Shown piece by piece: positions 36,481 through 45,329 of a stretch of DNA of 64,000 nt (positions are counted from its first letter, which is position 1; every line of letters starts with the position of its first letter). The position numbers and the translations under genes were made by a program. Where the stretch lies: the NCBI GenBank assembly GCA_026224825.1, contig JAMFRO010000018.1:62001-126000 (forward strand). Reading direction: 5' to 3'. Under the pieces are notes generated by a model that saw only the letters and a list, made by a program, of their open reading frames with translations, was not told where the DNA came from and did not search any database. The DNA is from a bacterium (GTDB lineage Bacteria; Pseudomonadota; Alphaproteobacteria; Acetobacterales; Acetobacteraceae).

Positions 36481-37465
36481 TCTACAGCAGAAAAATAACG
36501 CGCGGCATCTGACCTTCAGCCCCGCTGCCTTAAGTGGCACTGATGAAATCGTTATCGGTCTCGTCAATATCATGCCGCTTTCTTCGAGGCGGGCCACGGA
36601 AAAAGCGTTCAACGCCGTGCTAAACCCCGGCTCTAAGCAGCGCAAAGTCCGGCTGCGGTGTTTCACACTGGATGATCGCTGGAAACTGGGTCCGGCTCGT
36701 TCGCAATTCCTTATCGGCCACGAACCCATTTCCGCTCTATGGAACTCACGCCTGGACGGGCTTATCGTTACGGGAGCCGAGCCACGCGCCTCGACCATCG
36801 CAGAAGAGCCGCTTCTGCCTTGGATAAGAAAACTGGTCTCCTGGGCAAGCCAAAATACCTCGTCGGCACTATTCTCGTGCTTCGCGGCACATTGCGCCGC
36901 TTGGTGCATGGATGGCATCGATAGGCGGCGATACACGGAAAAACTTTCGGGCGTATTTTCGTGGACAAAGACTTTTGATCATCCAGTGACACAAAGGCTA
37001 CCGTCATCCTGGCTGGTGCCGCATTCACGGTATAATGGGTTGGATGAAAATACCCTGGAAGGTGCTGGATATTCGATTTTGTCTAAAGCACCACGCTTGG
37101 GCGTCGATATGTTTCTGAAGAACCACGGCAATTGCGAGTTCGTTTTTTTTCAAGGACATCCCGAGTACGGGGCAGAAAGCTTGCTCGGAGAATATTGCCG
37201 CGATCTGCGTCGGTACATGAGCGGATCCGCCCATCAATACCCGAACTGGCCGAAAAATTATCTCGATGCCGGGAGCCGTGAAGCATTCACGAAACTGCGG
37301 CATTGCCCACGAGGAGACACAGAGCTTGACGAACTTGCCAATATCGAATTGGCGGCGGCAAAAATGTTAAATCATTCATGGCATGATGCTTCGGTAAGAA
37401 TTTTTGACGGCTGGCTCGAATCTATCCGCGAGCTGAAGACGAATTGCAGAAGTCTCAAAATGTGA
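36467..37465 (+). CDS. Homoserine O-acyltransferase-like protein (MetA family)
   Basis: The start is a TTG preceded by AAGGGAG, inside the end of the MetY-like gene. The 332-residue product aligns by eye with MetA: GLVNIMPLSSRRATEKAF, GLIVTGAEP, nucleophile C138 in LFSCFAAHCAAW, YTEKLSGVFSW, LVPHSRYNG and FFQGHPEYGAESLLGEYCRD. These cover the catalytic Cys and the His and Glu of HPEY. The surroundings of the Cys differ from housekeeping MetA (which has CWGAQA), and a second Cys lies four residues later, so acyl donor or acceptor preference may differ. Its stop overlaps the decarboxylase ATG (TGATG). Together with the MetY-like enzyme it likely supplies an activated homoserine intermediate. 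Confidence 0.8.
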   Translation: MQIDNLQQKNNARHLTFSPAALSGTDEIVIGLVNIMPLSSRRATEKAFNAVLNPGSKQRKVRLRCFTLDDRWKLGPARSQFLIGHEPISALWNSRLDGLIVTGAEPRASTIAEEPLLPWIRKLVSWASQNTSSALFSCFAAHCAAWCMDGIDRRRYTEKLSGVFSWTKTFDHPVTQRLPSSWLVPHSRYNGLDENTLEGAGYSILSKAPRLGVDMFLKNHGNCEFVFFQGHPEYGAESLLGEYCRDLRRYMSGSAHQYPNWPKNYLDAGSREAFTKLRHCPRGDTELDELANIELAAAKMLNHSWHDASVRIFDGWLESIRELKTNCRSLKM

Positions 37466-38931
37466 TGCAAGAATCCCTGCAACCCGCGTTTCCCGTGAAT
37501 TCGACCTTGTTTCCGGCCGCGTTTGAGCGCCGGAGATGGGATGAGCAGTTGACAGAGATGCTGGCAGCTACAGAACACAGCATGAGCGAATGCTCCGTGA
37601 TGCCGTCTATATCTGACGAGAGTTTTCGACGTGCGCTCGATGCTCTGGATTTTGAAATGCCGATGCCATTCGGCAAATTATTGGAATGGACCGTGGAAGG
37701 GTTAAAGCACGGGTTGGTGCACATGACCCATCCGCGGTATTTCGGCCTCTTCAACCCGGCTCCGACGTTTGCCGCGCAATGTGCGGACCGCATCGCTGCA
37801 TCGTTTAACCCACAACTTGCCTCCGCAACAACCTCTCCGGCAGCCGTGCAAATAGAAGCACACGTGGCGCGGGCGGTGGCGCGTCGTGCCGGACTGGGCA
37901 ATGCGGCGGTTGGGCATTTTACATCGGGTGGCTCTGAAGCAAATGGGACCGCGCTCATTTGTGCGCTCACACATAAGGAGCCTGAATTCGCCCGTTTCGG
38001 GTGCAGGGCTTTCGCTGAAAGACCAGTCTTCTATATTTCACAGGACAGCCATCTAGCCTGGATTAAGCTTGCCCACCAGGCCGGCATAGGGCGCGACGCT
38101 GCACGCATGATACCCACGGACGGATCCGGCAGAATGAGCGCGCGCGCGCTGGAAACGGCGATCCACGACGATAAAGCAAACGGCTGCGTGCCATTTATGG
38201 TGGTGGCCACAGCGGGCACAACGAATGCCGGGATGGTAGATCCGTTACGAGCTTGTTCGGAAATCGCGGAGGCACACGGCGCTTGGTACCATGTGGACGC
38301 CGCCTGGGGTGGTGCTCTGATTGCATCGCCGGACTTGCGCGGCGCAATCGCAGGAATCGAACTTGCGGATTCTGTGACGATCGATGCCCATAAATGGTTT
38401 GCCACCACGATGGGCTGCGGGATGTTCCTGACACGGCGGCCAGAGGTGCTCGCGGCCACCTTCAACGTGATGACAAACTTCATGCCCTCCTATTCCGCGG
38501 ATGTGGATCCTTATTTGAATTCCGCGCAGTGGTCGCGGCGCTTTTCCGGCCTCAGGTTGTTTCTCTCGCTCGCCGCCGGGGGATGGGCCGGATATGCCGA
38601 GCATGTCGAACGAAGCGTGGGGCTGGCAAAACTATTCGCAGATCACATCACACGGCTTGGTTGGCGCGTTCTTAACGAGCCCGCGCTTGCGGTTGTATGC
38701 GCAATACCGCCCGACGATGCCATGCCCGTCCGCGAAATCGTGGCATCTGTCACCGCATCCGGCCGCGCGTGGATTGCCGTGGCGAAGTTTGAAGGTGCCG
38801 AGGTGGTCAGAGTCTGTGTGACGAACGGCCGGACATCGGTGGCGGATGTACTGGAGCTCGTTGCTGTTTTGGAGGAGGCGCGCCGCGACACCAATCAGGT
38901 GCTGCCGGCGCGGGAGCGACAAACATGCTGA
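37465..38931 (+). CDS. Group II PLP-dependent amino acid decarboxylase
   Basis: About 488 residues from the ATG overlapping the MetA-like stop. The fold is that of aromatic-amino-acid/glutamate/2,4-diaminobutyrate decarboxylases: MTHPRYFGLFNP, FTSGGSEANGTAL, SQDSHLAWIKLA (stacking His196), VATAGTTNAGMVDPL, HVDAAWGG and the PLP-lysine K310 in TIDAHKWFATTMGCGMFL. The substrate cannot be read directly; in this operon the most natural candidate is the amino acid made by the MetA/MetY pair. Decarboxylation would give an amine that the adjoining acyl-CoA synthetase could help acylate. The gene overlaps the next one by seven bases. Confidence 0.85.
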   Translation: MQESLQPAFPVNSTLFPAAFERRRWDEQLTEMLAATEHSMSECSVMPSISDESFRRALDALDFEMPMPFGKLLEWTVEGLKHGLVHMTHPRYFGLFNPAPTFAAQCADRIAASFNPQLASATTSPAAVQIEAHVARAVARRAGLGNAAVGHFTSGGSEANGTALICALTHKEPEFARFGCRAFAERPVFYISQDSHLAWIKLAHQAGIGRDAARMIPTDGSGRMSARALETAIHDDKANGCVPFMVVATAGTTNAGMVDPLRACSEIAEAHGAWYHVDAAWGGALIASPDLRGAIAGIELADSVTIDAHKWFATTMGCGMFLTRRPEVLAATFNVMTNFMPSYSADVDPYLNSAQWSRRFSGLRLFLSLAAGGWAGYAEHVERSVGLAKLFADHITRLGWRVLNEPALAVVCAIPPDDAMPVREIVASVTASGRAWIAVAKFEGAEVVRVCVTNGRTSVADVLELVAVLEEARRDTNQVLPARERQTC

Positions 38932-40727
38932 CCGCGGAACCTCAAACGCGACCAGCGCCGGTTCAAACGAGCGGCTCGAAAGGCGAACTGAAATCCTGGA
39001 TCGGTGCGCTGAATGCGGTCGCGGTTCTGACCGAGCAGCCCGGCCTTACACTTGCCGAACTATGTCATCAACAAGCGATGATCTACCCCGAAAGACCAGC
39101 ACTGGTCGGCGAATATGAAGAGTTCAGTTACCGCTCCTTGAGCGAGCGCATGAACTTCTATGCGGCCTGGGCGCTCGCCGAGGGAATCGAAAAAGGCGAG
39201 ACCATATCCCTCTTAATGGGAAACTGCCCGGAATTTGCAGTCATCTGGCTCGGTCTTACGCAAATCGGCTGCACGGTTGCGTTGATAAATTCGACACTTT
39301 CGGCTAACGGCGTGGCCCATTGCATGGCGGCAGCGGAGTCAAAATATCTGATTTTCGGAGCGGTATTTTCTCATGTCGTTGAGGAAGCCTTGCACGAAAA
39401 TTCTGCAACGATAAAATGCTGGATGCAAGGCACGGTGGCGGCGAAGACATTCTCCAATATCGACGTCAAGGTTGCTGCCGACTCTCGCAAGCCATCAGCC
39501 ACAGATGTGGCACTTCTGATTTATACATCGGGCACGACGGGAATGCCCAAAGCCACGAAGGTAACGCATGGCAGGCTGATGGAATGGAGCTTCTGGTTCG
39601 CCGGCATGCTGAATATTCAGTCTGACGATCGGCTGTATGATTGTCTGCCAATGTATCACAGCACCGGCGGAGTCGTTGCGGTCGGTGCCATGCTCGCCCA
39701 GGGTGGTGCGGTGGTGATACGCGAATGCTTCTCCGCAAGCAGCTTCTGGGACGACATCATTGACGAGCGCTGCACGATATTCATGTATATCGGCGAGCTG
39801 TGCCGCTATTTGACACAATCGGCGTACGATACAGCAGATCGTGCGCATAGCCTGAGGCTGTGCTGCGGCAACGGCCTCCGCGGCGACGTATGGCAGGTTT
39901 TCCAGGAGCGTTTTCGCATACCGAATATTATCGAGTTCTATGCCGCCACTGAAGGCAGTGTGTCGCTCTATAACTGCACCGGCATGCGAGGCGCAATCGG
40001 ACATGTTCCACCGTTTCTAAGGCATCGTTTTCCAGTCGCACTCATAAAAATCGATGCCGAGACAGGGGAGGCATTGCGGGACCAACTCGGCTTTTGCCAA
40101 CCCTGCGGCATTGATGAAATCGGCGAAGCAATAGGCAAGATCTCAGAACTGGATCCGATGCCTTCCCGAAAATTCGACGGTTATACGAACGCCGATGCAA
40201 GCACACGCAAAATCCTGCGCAATGTGTTCGCGCAGGGCGATGCCTGGTTTCGCACAGGTGATCTTTTGCGAGAGGATGCGCAAGGATATTATTATTTTGT
40301 CGATAGGCTCGGTGACAGTTTTCGCTGGAAGGGCGAAAATGTTTCGTCAGAGGAAGTCGCTTCGGTCATCAGCAGTTGTGTGGGGGTAAATGAGGCTGTG
40401 GTTTTCGGCGTGTCTGTACCTGGTTTCGAGGGCAAGGCCGGCATGGCCGTCATCACCACCACCGGCGTGTTCTCCTTCGAAGTACTAACCGAGATTCTGG
40501 CCACGAGATTACCGGATTACGCACGGCCCATTTTTGTGCGGATCTGCAATGCCCTGGAAGTGACCGGCACGTTCAAGTTGAAGAAGCATCAACTTAAGGA
40601 TGCGGGATTTCTCGCGCTCCGGGACGGCAGTACGGTTTGGTTTTTCGATCGCGCTTCAGCGCGGTTCGTCGAATGCGACGAGCGGCTGCGGCAGAAAATT
40701 GCACAGGGAATTTTTGCGAGGCTTTAG
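38925..40727 (+). CDS. Very-long-chain/FATP-type acyl-CoA synthetase
   Basis: The 600-residue protein starts at an ATG behind GGGAG. ANL motifs are LIYTSGTTGMPKATKVTHGR, YHSTGG, IIEFYAATEGSVSLYN, WFRTGDLLREDAQGYYYFVDRLGDSFRWKGENVSSEEV, and GTFKLKKHQL near the end with the catalytic Lys. The FYAATEG and DSFRWKGENVS forms are characteristic of the FATP/ACSVL branch, which activates long and very long fatty acids and is often membrane associated. It closes a four-gene operon with overlapping ends, suggesting that the product contains an acyl chain. The C-terminus reads normally. Confidence 0.85.
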   Translation: MLTAEPQTRPAPVQTSGSKGELKSWIGALNAVAVLTEQPGLTLAELCHQQAMIYPERPALVGEYEEFSYRSLSERMNFYAAWALAEGIEKGETISLLMGNCPEFAVIWLGLTQIGCTVALINSTLSANGVAHCMAAAESKYLIFGAVFSHVVEEALHENSATIKCWMQGTVAAKTFSNIDVKVAADSRKPSATDVALLIYTSGTTGMPKATKVTHGRLMEWSFWFAGMLNIQSDDRLYDCLPMYHSTGGVVAVGAMLAQGGAVVIRECFSASSFWDDIIDERCTIFMYIGELCRYLTQSAYDTADRAHSLRLCCGNGLRGDVWQVFQERFRIPNIIEFYAATEGSVSLYNCTGMRGAIGHVPPFLRHRFPVALIKIDAETGEALRDQLGFCQPCGIDEIGEAIGKISELDPMPSRKFDGYTNADASTRKILRNVFAQGDAWFRTGDLLREDAQGYYYFVDRLGDSFRWKGENVSSEEVASVISSCVGVNEAVVFGVSVPGFEGKAGMAVITTTGVFSFEVLTEILATRLPDYARPIFVRICNALEVTGTFKLKKHQLKDAGFLALRDGSTVWFFDRASARFVECDERLRQKIAQGIFARL

Positions 40728-40958
40728 AATGTTTGGAAAAAATGCAACCGTATTCAACAACATCGCGAAATGCGTCGCGCGAGGTTGAAGTCCGGCACGA
40801 TGCTCTACGGCCATTAAGGCGTTTATATTAAGCGATTATGAAAACTTCATAATGCAGATATGCGTGGGATAGTTGGAAACGAGTATAACCGCTCCGCTTA
40901 CAAGTAGGCGCGCAGCCTCAAGCCGATCACTCGAGATATCTTGGTTTAGGAATCTGGT

Positions 40959-42926
40959 TTGTCTTCATCAGGTTACACATATAGTGATGTGCTGGCCGAG
41001 CTGGAAGATGTCGGCGCTGCCGTCGCGTCTTCAGGCCTAACTTCACTGCAAGCCGACAGCCTGACAAGTTTGTCACAAGATATCGCGAACATGGATGGAA
41101 CGGAATCTTACGTATATTCCATCTTTAACCAAACAGTCCTGAGCGGCAATGTTGTCGGCACCACGCAAGCAGAGTTCAATTCCCTCATCGGCCAATGGTT
41201 CCTCGGTGTGGGTGATCCAACACCACTGCCTGGAAATACGATGGTCGACGAGGCCGGTACCAGCCTCTTCCCCACCGATATGGCCACCGCCTATGAACAC
41301 ATAGATCAGGGCTATAATAATGGCGATTGCTGGCTCGTGGCGACACTGATCGAGACGGCCGCCGTCAATCCCTCGGAACTGCAATCGATGATATGGGAGA
41401 ATGGCAACGGCACGTATGGCGTGCGCTTCTGCTCGCCCACAGGCTATGATTATCTCACCGTCAACGCGGATTTGATGAATAACGATAATGGCGCCTATTC
41501 AACGGATGGCTCGATCTGGGCCGGCATTTTGGAAAAGGCCTTCGTGGAGGCTCAGGCGCAGGGCCTGGCCTTCCCCATGAACGACACGAATTCCTTCACG
41601 ACCGCATATTCCAATAATTACAATGTTATTGCCGATGGCGGTTGGGACGAAATGCTGAAATCCGTGACCGGCCGGAGCACTGATTATTACCAGATTTCAG
41701 ATCAGATGGCGGTTTCCACCAATGGCTGGATCTACGACAAAATCCTCTACGATACGCAAAACGGCATCGACGTGCTGTTCTCCTCAAACTCTGGCACCAG
41801 CTACGGCCTGGTAGCGGACCACATGTTCGCGGTCGTCGGCGTCGACCAGAGTACCGGCAACTATATTCTGTTCAATCCGTGGGGCTATGCCGTTACGGCG
41901 CAGGCCGAGTTCGAACTCACGCCGCAAGAGCTTAACACGCTCTATTCCCAGGGCACGGATGATGAATTTCTCGCCGCCGACGGCTCTTATTACGTCGCCG
42001 AAGCCGCCGCACTTTGCCACCTGGCCGGCACCCGCATTCTCACAGTAGCGGGCGAGCGCCCGATCGAATCTTTGCGGATAGGCGATAAGGTCGTAACCCG
42101 CTTCGGCGGCGTACAGCGCATCAAATGGATTGGCGAGCAGCATTATGACGGTCGCTTCATCGCCGGAAATCCGGATAAAATTCCGGTGAGAATCATGCAA
42201 GGTGCATTGGGCAACGCCCTGCCGCGGCGCGATCTCTTTCTCTCGCCCGGCCATTCCCTGCTGCTGCACAATATTTTGGTCCTGGCCAAAGATCTGGTCA
42301 ATGGCGTGACCATCACGCAGGACCAGCCGCAATCCCATGTCAGCTACTACAATATTGAATTGGACGCGCATGATTGCATACTGGCCGAAGGTAGTTGGTC
42401 TGAAACCTACGCTGACTGCGCCAGCCTGCGCCGGTGCTTTCACAATGCGGCAAGTTTCTGGGCGCTCTACCCGTACAAGGCGCCGCCGGCCGATCCAGCT
42501 TTATGCGCGCCGCGTCCCCGTGCGGGCGCTATCCACACGGCTGTGTTGGCGCAGCTTCTAAGCACGGCTGAACGCGCTGCCATACCGGGGCCGATCATGG
42601 GTTTTGTCGAGCAGATCGATGATGACATTACCGGCTGGGCCTATGATCCCAATAATCCGGACTTGCCTGTCCGCCTTCACATATACGCAGGTCAAAACCT
42701 GATCGGGCTCTGCTTCGCCCTCAACGACCGCGCGGACGTACGCCAAGCCGGGTTTGGCGCCGGCCGTTGCGGCTTCAGCTTTCCCCGGCCAGCCGAGACC
42801 GACCCGGCCGACATCACCGTCCGGCACGCGGCCTCGGGCGCCATCGTGCCTCTGCTCGCGCTCCTGGCCAAAAATCTTACCGCCGAGCAAACCCATCCAT
42901 GGGCTTCAGGCCTCGTCGCGCGGTGA
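40959..42926 (+). CDS. Calpain-like (C2) cysteine protease domain fused to a Hint_2 domain
   Basis: The start is a TTG with AGGA about eight bases upstream. The 655-residue protein has a helical N-terminus, then a C2 calpain-like domain with the full triad: C124 in GDCWLVATL, H288 in ADHMFAVVGV and N306 in FNPWG. The Hint_2 domain follows, starting at C353 (CHLAGTRILTVAGE, IESLRIGDKVV, SPGHSLLL, HDCILAEGSWSE). The C-terminal ~100 residues hold the small domain also present in the GH5-Hint protein (ITGWAYDPNNPDLPV ... DRADVRQAGFGAG). No signal peptide is visible. A secreted or surface protease regulated or matured by Hint autoprocessing is a reasonable inference. Its end overlaps the convergent transporter gene by 21 bases. 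Confidence 0.85.
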   Translation: MSSSGYTYSDVLAELEDVGAAVASSGLTSLQADSLTSLSQDIANMDGTESYVYSIFNQTVLSGNVVGTTQAEFNSLIGQWFLGVGDPTPLPGNTMVDEAGTSLFPTDMATAYEHIDQGYNNGDCWLVATLIETAAVNPSELQSMIWENGNGTYGVRFCSPTGYDYLTVNADLMNNDNGAYSTDGSIWAGILEKAFVEAQAQGLAFPMNDTNSFTTAYSNNYNVIADGGWDEMLKSVTGRSTDYYQISDQMAVSTNGWIYDKILYDTQNGIDVLFSSNSGTSYGLVADHMFAVVGVDQSTGNYILFNPWGYAVTAQAEFELTPQELNTLYSQGTDDEFLAADGSYYVAEAAALCHLAGTRILTVAGERPIESLRIGDKVVTRFGGVQRIKWIGEQHYDGRFIAGNPDKIPVRIMQGALGNALPRRDLFLSPGHSLLLHNILVLAKDLVNGVTITQDQPQSHVSYYNIELDAHDCILAEGSWSETYADCASLRRCFHNAASFWALYPYKAPPADPALCAPRPRAGAIHTAVLAQLLSTAERAAIPGPIMGFVEQIDDDITGWAYDPNNPDLPVRLHIYAGQNLIGLCFALNDRADVRQAGFGAGRCGFSFPRPAETDPADITVRHAASGAIVPLLALLAKNLTAEQTHPWASGLVAR

Positions 42927-43328
42927 AATGAAATCCGCCAGCCGTGCCCCCAGCAGCAGCGCCGCCATGAACAGCAGGGCGCGGGGGGCGGCGGTGCCGA
43001 GCAGCACCAGGCCCGGCCCTGGGCAAATCCCGCTCAACCCCCATCCCACCCCAAAAATCGCAGCACCAATCAGCAGTTTCGCATCGATGCGATTGCTTTT
43101 GGGCAGGCTGAACGGGGCACCGAGCAGGCTCTGCCTATGCCGCTTGGCCCAGGCAAAGCTCGGCAGCGCCACGGCAATGGCCCCGCCCATCACCAGGGCC
43201 AAAGCCGGATTCCAGGCGCCGGCAACATCGAGAAACGCTTTCACGAGTCCCGGGTCGGTCATACCTGAAAGCCAGAGCCCCAGGCCGAACAACAGGCCGA
43301 AGCCGAAAGCGGCGAGCAGCGCCGGCAT
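42906..43328 (-). CDS. YeeE/YedE-family half-transporter (DUF6691-type)
   Basis: 140 residues from an ATG that overlaps the stop of the upstream partner (TGATG). Four hydrophobic segments are visible, with GLWLSGMTDPGLVKAFLDV near the N-terminus and GVGWGLSGICPGPGLVLLG carrying the conserved Cys. This family forms membrane proteins for sulfur compounds (thiosulfate-type uptake by analogy with YeeE) and is often encoded as two adjacent small halves, as here. An upstream in-frame start would put 33 extra residues inside the partner gene and is rejected. Confidence 0.85.
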   Translation of the reverse strand: MPALLAAFGFGLLFGLGLWLSGMTDPGLVKAFLDVAGAWNPALALVMGGAIAVALPSFAWAKRHRQSLLGAPFSLPKSNRIDAKLLIGAAIFGVGWGLSGICPGPGLVLLGTAAPRALLFMAALLLGARLADFISPRDEA

Positions 43329-43747
43329 CAGAGTACGTGCCGGCGGAGAAACACCGTCAGCGCGGCCACCGCCATAAACACGGGCACCGCCGCCAAGGAG
43401 CGCGGGCTGAGCCGCGCCAGGCCGCACACGCCATGCCCGCTGGTGCAGCCATTGGCGAGGCGCGTGCCCAGCCCCACCAGCACCCCCGCCAACACCAGCA
43501 CGCCCAGGCTCTGGCTACGCAAGCCCACCGGCGGCACCGCGCCCAGATGCAGCGCGCCCGCGGCCAGCAGCCCCGCCAGGAACGCCCATTGCCACAATTG
43601 TGCGCCGCGCGAAGCGGCATTGGCCAGAATACCGGAAATACCGGCAATGCGCCCATTCACCAGCAACAGCCCCGATGCCGCGGCGCCGATGAGCAAACCG
43701 CCCAACAGCGCATGCACCAATGTGGTGGTTGAGGTGACGATGCTCAT
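43328..43747 (-). CDS. YeeE/YedE-family half-transporter
   Basis: 139 residues with four membrane segments and the signature NGCTSGHGVCGLARLSPRS, whose conserved Cys residues line the path for the sulfur compound. It pairs with the downstream 140-residue half and begins two bases after the FadL-type porin gene ends, so porin and transporter are likely co-transcribed. The substrate (thiosulfate, sulfide or other sulfur compound) is inferred from family only. Confidence 0.85.
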   Translation of the reverse strand: MSIVTSTTTLVHALLGGLLIGAAASGLLLVNGRIAGISGILANAASRGAQLWQWAFLAGLLAAGALHLGAVPPVGLRSQSLGVLVLAGVLVGLGTRLANGCTSGHGVCGLARLSPRSLAAVPVFMAVAALTVFLRRHVL

Positions 43748-43749
43748 GC

Positions 43750-45021
43750 TCAGAATTTATAGCCCACGCCCACGCCCAACGCCTTCTCGCTCAGCTTGAT
43801 ATTGGCATTGCCGCCGCCGAACGCACTGGGAATGGAATTCTCGCCATGCACCGTCTGCGGCAAAGCATACAGCCCATAGGCGCTGAACTGCAGCCCCGCC
43901 GGGAGAACCCCGCCCTGAGACGTATAGGTGGTGCCGATCGTGAACTGGTTCTGCACCACGCCGGGCGCCAGTATGTTGAGGAACGTCTGGTTGGAGGGCA
44001 CGGCCTGGGTGGTGTAGGAATAGCCGCCACGCACCGTCCAATCCGGGGTGATGCTGTAGCTCACACCGAATTTGATGGATGTTGTGTTCTTCCAGCCAAA
44101 GCCAGGGCCGCTCTGCGCGCCGAACGGCGTACCGCCGAACAGCACCTGGAATGAATCACCCACGGAATGGACACTGCGATAATCGATACGCTGCACATCC
44201 AGCGCGGTGGTGAGGCCAGGCAGCGGCGTAACCGCCACGCCGGCGCCGTAGGTGGAGGGAATGTTGAACCCGCCATGGTCGGCGAACAGGCCTTTATACC
44301 CGGAAAATTTTCCCATATACGTAACGGATTGCCAGGAGGCGCCGACGGCAAGCCAAGGGGTGAACTGGCCGTAATACCCCACGCGCACGCCAACGCCGGC
44401 ACTGCTGGCCTCGCCTTGGTTGGTGAAGGCGCCGGGACTTTCAGAAAAATTCGAGAACAGGCCGAGACCGCCGTCGCGGAAGAATTGATCGGCGATATTC
44501 AGCGACACGCCGATGCTCTGGCCGGGCGCGAATTTCCAGGCCAGCGTGGGGGAGAAGAAAATCTGCTCCAGATCCACCGTGGCATTCCCTTTGGCCCCGA
44601 AACGGCCATAGGGGTTGGAGAGGTAATTCGTATCCAGCCCGCCATTGCCGTAAATGGCCAGCCCGGCGGTAAGGTTAAACGGCAGTTGGTAGACGATACC
44701 AGCTTCCGGAATGATGAAGATCTTGATCTTGTTGCCGGAAAACCCCTGGTTGGGACCATAGGCATTGCCGGTGATGGTGGCACTGCGCTGCGGCGCAAAG
44801 AAATCCGCATCCAGATCCACGCGGTCACCCAGCGCGGTAATCCCGGCCGGGTTGGTGGCGATGACCAGCGAATCCTGCGGCAGGGCATAGGCCACGCCTG
44901 CCTCGCCTTTGGACTGCGTCCCGTAGCCATCGGCGAAATAGCCTTCCGTGGCGCGGGCCTGATGGGCGGCGCCTAAGGACACACCAGCGGCCAGGGCAAG
45001 ATAACGGGTACGGTATAACAA
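43750..45021 (-). CDS. FadL/OmpP1-family outer membrane transporter
   Basis: The preferred start is TTG 45021 with GTGAGG upstream; it gives ~423 residues with a good signal peptide (YRTRYLALAAGVSLGAAHQARA). The open frame extends to 45171 but that part is not protein-like. After cleavage the mature protein begins with TEGYFADGYGTQSKGEAGVAYALPQDSLVIATNPAGI, the FadL N-terminal hatch pattern with the NPAG motif, and ends with a C-terminal aromatic strand (GVGVGYKF). FadL porins import hydrophobic compounds. Co-location with YeeE/YedE halves hints at uptake of a hydrophobic or sulfur-bearing compound, though this is only context. Confidence 0.85.
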   Translation of the reverse strand: MLYRTRYLALAAGVSLGAAHQARATEGYFADGYGTQSKGEAGVAYALPQDSLVIATNPAGITALGDRVDLDADFFAPQRSATITGNAYGPNQGFSGNKIKIFIIPEAGIVYQLPFNLTAGLAIYGNGGLDTNYLSNPYGRFGAKGNATVDLEQIFFSPTLAWKFAPGQSIGVSLNIADQFFRDGGLGLFSNFSESPGAFTNQGEASSAGVGVRVGYYGQFTPWLAVGASWQSVTYMGKFSGYKGLFADHGGFNIPSTYGAGVAVTPLPGLTTALDVQRIDYRSVHSVGDSFQVLFGGTPFGAQSGPGFGWKNTTSIKFGVSYSITPDWTVRGGYSYTTQAVPSNQTFLNILAPGVVQNQFTIGTTYTSQGGVLPAGLQFSAYGLYALPQTVHGENSIPSAFGGGNANIKLSEKALGVGVGYKF

Positions 45022-45207
45022 GTGAGCCTCACTAAAATTTAATATTAAACCTAGCGCTAATATATACTTATATCGAACGCAAGAAGAATCCGTGGCCTTT
45101 CCTATGCTCAGATGGAACGAGATCCGCCCGTGGCTACCGCAACATTGGATCGCCCCGCATTCCATTGTCATGCGGTTTGTTCTAATATGCTATAAACCCC
45201 ATAGTTA

Positions 45208-45225
45208 TTGTCAAGTAATTGACAA
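45208..45225. promoter_or_regulatory. Perfect palindrome TTGTCAA-N4-TTGACAA, likely operator
   Basis: Seven-base perfect arms separated by GTAA lie in the divergent space between the FadL gene (start 45021) and the CmcJ-like gene (start 45330). The size and symmetry suit a dimeric regulator; it is loosely like a Crp/Fnr-type site but not the FNR consensus. TATAAA lies at about 45,191. Confidence 0.5.
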
Positions 45226-45329
45226 GATAGCCATGCTACAGCCCAGCCTTGCGTGGCCGGCAGGTGCGAGCCCTGGAAAATCCGCCCCCGCCATGCCACG
45301 CTGCGGGCCGAACAAACCGGAGATATGCC

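Noticed and set aside
42754..43377. 207-codon plus-strand frame over the YeeE/YedE gene
   Set aside because: Pro/Ser/Arg-rich shadow; the opposite strand encodes clear membrane segments with the family Cys motif.
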